17,757 nt of DNA from Chrysochromulina parva (Eukaryota > Haptophyta > Prymnesiales > Chrysochromulinaceae), in contig PJAB01001054.1 of the NCBI GenBank assembly GCA_002887195.1, positions 1-17,757 of the forward strand. The letters run 5' to 3'. The notes beneath the pieces are model-generated. The model saw only the letters and a program-made list of their open reading frames with translations, was not told the DNA's origin and searched no databases. Within the stretch, counting starts at the first letter, position 1. Every line of letters begins with the position of its first letter. Of the stretch, positions 15,601 through 17,757 are shown in pieces. A program made the position numbers and the translations under genes.

Positions 15601-17757
15601 TTTGGTCTACTCAAGGACCACCACCAGAACATCGCCGACCAGCTGACGAACTGCAATTCATACGTCGTACGGCTGTACGTGCTTCGCGCTCTCAACTTGC
15701 TCGGGAGCAGCGACGATGGCAACGTAGATGCGTACCTTAAGATCTGTGTCGGCCAAAAGGAGATCGTCAATACGCGCTCGCGCTTCATTAAGGATTGCTT
15801 CAACACGGCTCACTTCTTTGAGGTGGCTGAGTTTGTCATCGAGGTGCCAGGCGACGCGCTGGTCACCGTCGAGGTTTGGGATCGCGACTTTTTCGCACCA
15901 CGTGACGCGCTCGTTGGCGCAACCATCCTCGACCTCGAGGACCGTGTCTACTCGCCCATGTACACGCACGCCGAACTCGGCGCGAGCAGTCCGCGTCCAC
16001 CTCTGGAGTGGCGGTTATTGTACCAGCCACACTACAGGACGCCCACCGGCACCGTCGAGATGTGGTGCGAGATCTTGTCGCCCGAATCCGCGGAGGAGAT
16101 GCCCGTGGTCGATATCAAGCCACCCGAGGAGGCACAGTGGGAGCTTCGCGTCATCGTGTGGCAGCTCGAGGGCGTGAGAGGCGATCTGCCCGGTATGGAC
16201 ATGGGCGACATGGCGGACTTTCAGGTCGCCGTTGCCATGGGCGGCACCGACCTGCCCATCCAGCGTACTGACACACACTGGCGCGCGAGGTCGGGCAAGG
16301 CGAGCTTCAACTGGCGCCTCAAGTTCCCCGTGACCCTGTCCGAGCATATGAAGTACCAGCGCCTCACTGTCCAGCTCTGGGACCGGGACATCCTCACCTC
16401 CGACTACATGATCGGCGACGCGACGCTCAACCTAGACAAGTGGTTCCGTCGCACCTTCAAGAAGCGCAAGCGCAGGTCGATCTACTGGGACGGTGACCGC
16501 GACCCTCGGCTCGAGAGCTGGGACCCAAACCAGCAGGGGATCAAGGCAATGCTCAGCGGGCTCATGGAAGGCCTCCTCGGCGGCGTCAAGTCAGTCCAAG
16601 ACGTGCTTGCGCCCGACCCAGAGGTGGAGCGCGCCAAGCTCTGGATCCCTCTCGAGACTCCCGGTGGCGAGGATGCGGGCCGCCTCTTGGTGAGCATTCA
16701 GCTCGTGGCCGACACGGAGCGCGAGAAGTTCAAGTGTGGCGAGGGCCGCGACGAGCCCAACCAGCATCCGTCGCTCCCGCAGCCAGTCGGGCGCCTCGTA
16801 TTCTCCCTCAACCCGTTGAGCTTGCTCTACCAGTTCCTTGGCCCTAAGAACTGCCGCTTGCTCGCTCGCATCTGCTGCTCTTTCGCATGCACTGCCCTGT
16901 GCGTGGTCTTCGTCTTCAATATGTTTCCGGTCCTCTTCTCCAATGTCATCACAGCTCCGCTCGTCGCACACCTAGCGGCGCCGAAGGCAGCAAGTCCCGT
17001 CGTAAGTGCGCCGGCCAACTCGCCGTCTCCACCGTCGCCACGGCCGCCCTCGCCGCAGCCCTCGCCGCCGGCAATGAGTGTCGTCGGGTTCAGCCTACGC
17101 CTCACCGGAGACGTCTCCTCGTTCACCCCGAGCGTGAAGGACCAGATGAAGATCGCAATCGCGGCCCGGGCGGGCGTCAACCCGTCTATGGTGGAGGTGA
17201 CTGTCACATCAGGCAGCGTCATCGTCGGCGTGAGCATCCAGGTGACCACGGCGACGGCGAACTCGGTGCAATCGACGATGGCCAGCGCGACGAGCAGCCC
17301 GAGCAGCGCCACCTTAATGTTCGCGAGCGTCACCGGCGTCTCATGCACCGTGATCGCGGTCGTGACAGCCCCCACCGTCACAGCTGTCGCACCACCCCTG
17401 CCATCGCCACTTCCATCCCCACCGTCGCCACGGCCATTCCCTCCCGGGAGAGCACCGTCGCCGTCCCCACCATCGCGGCCGCCACCGCCGTCACCGCCGC
17501 CGTCACCGCCGCCACCCTCGCCTTCGCCTCCCCCGCCCACGCCCTCGCCGCAGCCGCCCTCACCGCCGCCACCCTCGCCCTCGCCGCCACCGCCCTCGCT
17601 ACCGCCCTCGCGGCCACCCAGGCCGCCGCCGCCCTCGCCCCCACCCTCTCCGCCGCCACCCTCGCCGCCACCGCCCTCTCCGCCGCCGCCCTCGCCGCCG
17701 CCCTCGCCCCCACCCTCTCCGCCGCCACCCTCGCCGCCACCGCCCTCTCCGCCGCCG
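6609..17757 (+). CDS. Giant ferlin-like protein with extracellular HRGP stalk (3' partial)
   Basis: At least 3,680 residues, open at the right edge. Exons 6609-6687 and 6797 onward join in phase 1. Numbering is from ATG 6609. DysF-1 about 28-172 (VHEVFESQR, GWEWVD, GWLYAPNFE, RRWVRRR). PH about 249-381. C2-1 about 388-597 and C2-4 about 1217-1360 are degenerate; C2-2 about 773-915, C2-3 about 1004-1102 and C2-5 about 1406-1520 are recognisable; C2-6 about 1668-1788 is poor in Asp. IQ motif about 1812-1829 (IQRFFRGLATR). Coiled coil about 2073-2118. DysF-2 about 2211-2321 (WENER, GWTWVD, RRRRWYRTRR). Long coiled coil about 2722-2895. C2-7 about 2980-3083 and C2-8 about 3138-3341 match ferlin C2E/C2F (VEVWDRD, ILDLEDRVYSP; TDTHWRARSGKASFNWRLKFP in part). 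Transmembrane segment about 3380-3410, SEA-like module about 3455-3553, then SPPPP. C2-3, C2-7 and C2-8 keep loop Asp pairs (DAD, DRD), so calcium binding is likely. Ferlins drive Ca2+-dependent vesicle fusion and membrane repair. ATG 6498 or 6462 are alternative starts. Confidence 0.88.
6688..6796 (+). other. Probable first intron (109 bp) of the ferlin-like gene
   Basis: The + strand frame 6498-6687 reads well (MPKKLRPNVAPGDELFDV, then an acidic stretch) and is followed by donor GGCAAGG/GTGTGC. The acceptor ATGTGGCAG/CTGTGC leaves two bases, which fit the one left over upstream, giving Lys-Ala-Val and then the DysF start HEVFESQR. The polypyrimidine tract is weak. The alternative is a start at ATG 6754 in the downstream frame with no intron. 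Confidence 0.5.
13730..13912 (+). repeat. Trinucleotide-type (GCA/GCG) low-complexity tract encoding poly-Ala
   Basis: Imperfect GCA/GCG-rich triplets encode a mostly Ala stretch with some Val, Thr and Gln, right after the second DysF domain of the ferlin-like protein. It is in frame and keeps the ORF open. It is probably a flexible, slippage-prone linker. Confidence 0.8.
16855..16980 (+). other. Transmembrane segment of the ferlin-like protein
   Basis: After the last C2 domain and a short ferlin-like NPLSLLYQFLG stretch, a hydrophobic run starts after Arg-Ile-Cys-Cys and continues through ACTALCVVFVFNMFPVLF. This is where ferlins have their single C-terminal tail anchor. By analogy the N-terminal C2 part is cytosolic and everything after 16980 is lumenal or extracellular. 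Confidence 0.8.
17080..17380 (+). other. SEA-like extracellular module in the ferlin-like protein
   Basis: The stretch has a GDVSSFTPSV start, an amphipathic helix with AARAGVNPSMVEV, the beta-strand signature VTVTSGSVIVGVSI and a second helix region. I recognise this pattern from repeated modules in predicted surface proteins of algae and oomycetes, loosely SEA-like. It is flanked on both sides by Ser/Pro-rich stretches, which is typical of beads-on-a-string surface proteins. Confidence 0.6.
17395..17757 (+). repeat. Ser/Pro-rich (SPPPP) tract with exact 57-bp direct repeat
   Basis: In the ferlin frame this encodes almost only Pro and Ser in SPPP and SPPPP blocks, as in extensins and pherophorins, whose prolines are hydroxylated and glycosylated. 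The 57 bp at 17632-17688 recur exactly at 17701-17757, a 69-bp period that is a multiple of three. The tract continues past the window end. Confidence 0.9.

Noticed and set aside
16827..17540. Gly/Asp-rich reverse ORF (GGGDGGG repeats)
   Set aside because: Antisense of the transmembrane/SEA-like/SPPPP part; the repeats simply mirror the Pro codons.
1..17757. tRNA, rRNA, CRISPR array or transposable element
   Set aside because: I saw no cloverleaf, rRNA-like sequence, regularly spaced repeat array, terminal repeats or transposase/reverse-transcriptase motifs.

Overview
The window looks like nuclear DNA of a GC-rich photosynthetic eukaryote of the chlorophyll a/c (red-plastid) lineage. The first gene is a fucoxanthin-chlorophyll a/c type light-harvesting protein, genes are compact, and the few introns are short (about 67-131 bp). 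A haptophyte is my best guess; a pelagophyte or other stramenopile alga is not excluded.

Layout: (1) 227-823 (+), an intronless light-harvesting (FCP) gene. (2) 1250-2260 (+), an intronless Trm9/ALKBH8-type tRNA wobble-uridine methyltransferase. (3) 2583-6248 (-), a probable five-exon gene for a scaffold-like protein with an N-terminal TPR-like helical part, a C2-like domain, a PDZ domain and a C-terminal GYF-type domain. It converges on the methyltransferase gene, and a perfect 12-bp hairpin lies in the shared intergenic space. (4) From about 6609 (+) to beyond the right edge, one giant ferlin-like gene.

The giant gene is the main discovery. After one probable small intron (6688-6796) a single frame is free of stops from 6797 to the last base: 10,961 nt, giving at least 3,680 residues. 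I translated this frame by hand. It shows, in order: a DysF domain, a PH domain, six C2 or C2-like domains, an IQ motif, a coiled coil, a second DysF domain, an Ala-rich linker, an unrecognised region, a long coiled coil, two more C2 domains of the ferlin C-terminal type (C2E/C2F-like) and a transmembrane segment. Animal ferlins end a few residues past that segment. Here the chain continues on the lumenal/extracellular side as a Ser/Pro-rich stalk, a SEA-like module of algal surface proteins and a long SPPPP hydroxyproline-rich-glycoprotein-like tract that runs off the window. I infer a calcium- and lipid-binding membrane-fusion protein that carries a wall- or scale-type extracellular stalk.

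Genes 3 and 4 are divergent with about 360 bp between their start codons and could share a promoter. Both carry C2-type domains, so a shared role in membrane traffic is possible but unproven. A second notable point is the last intron of gene 3 (3006-3080). It is exactly one 75-bp period long, and its 5' part is a near-copy of the exon that follows, with only synonymous differences. This suggests intron birth by tandem duplication, or an alternative-splicing switch.
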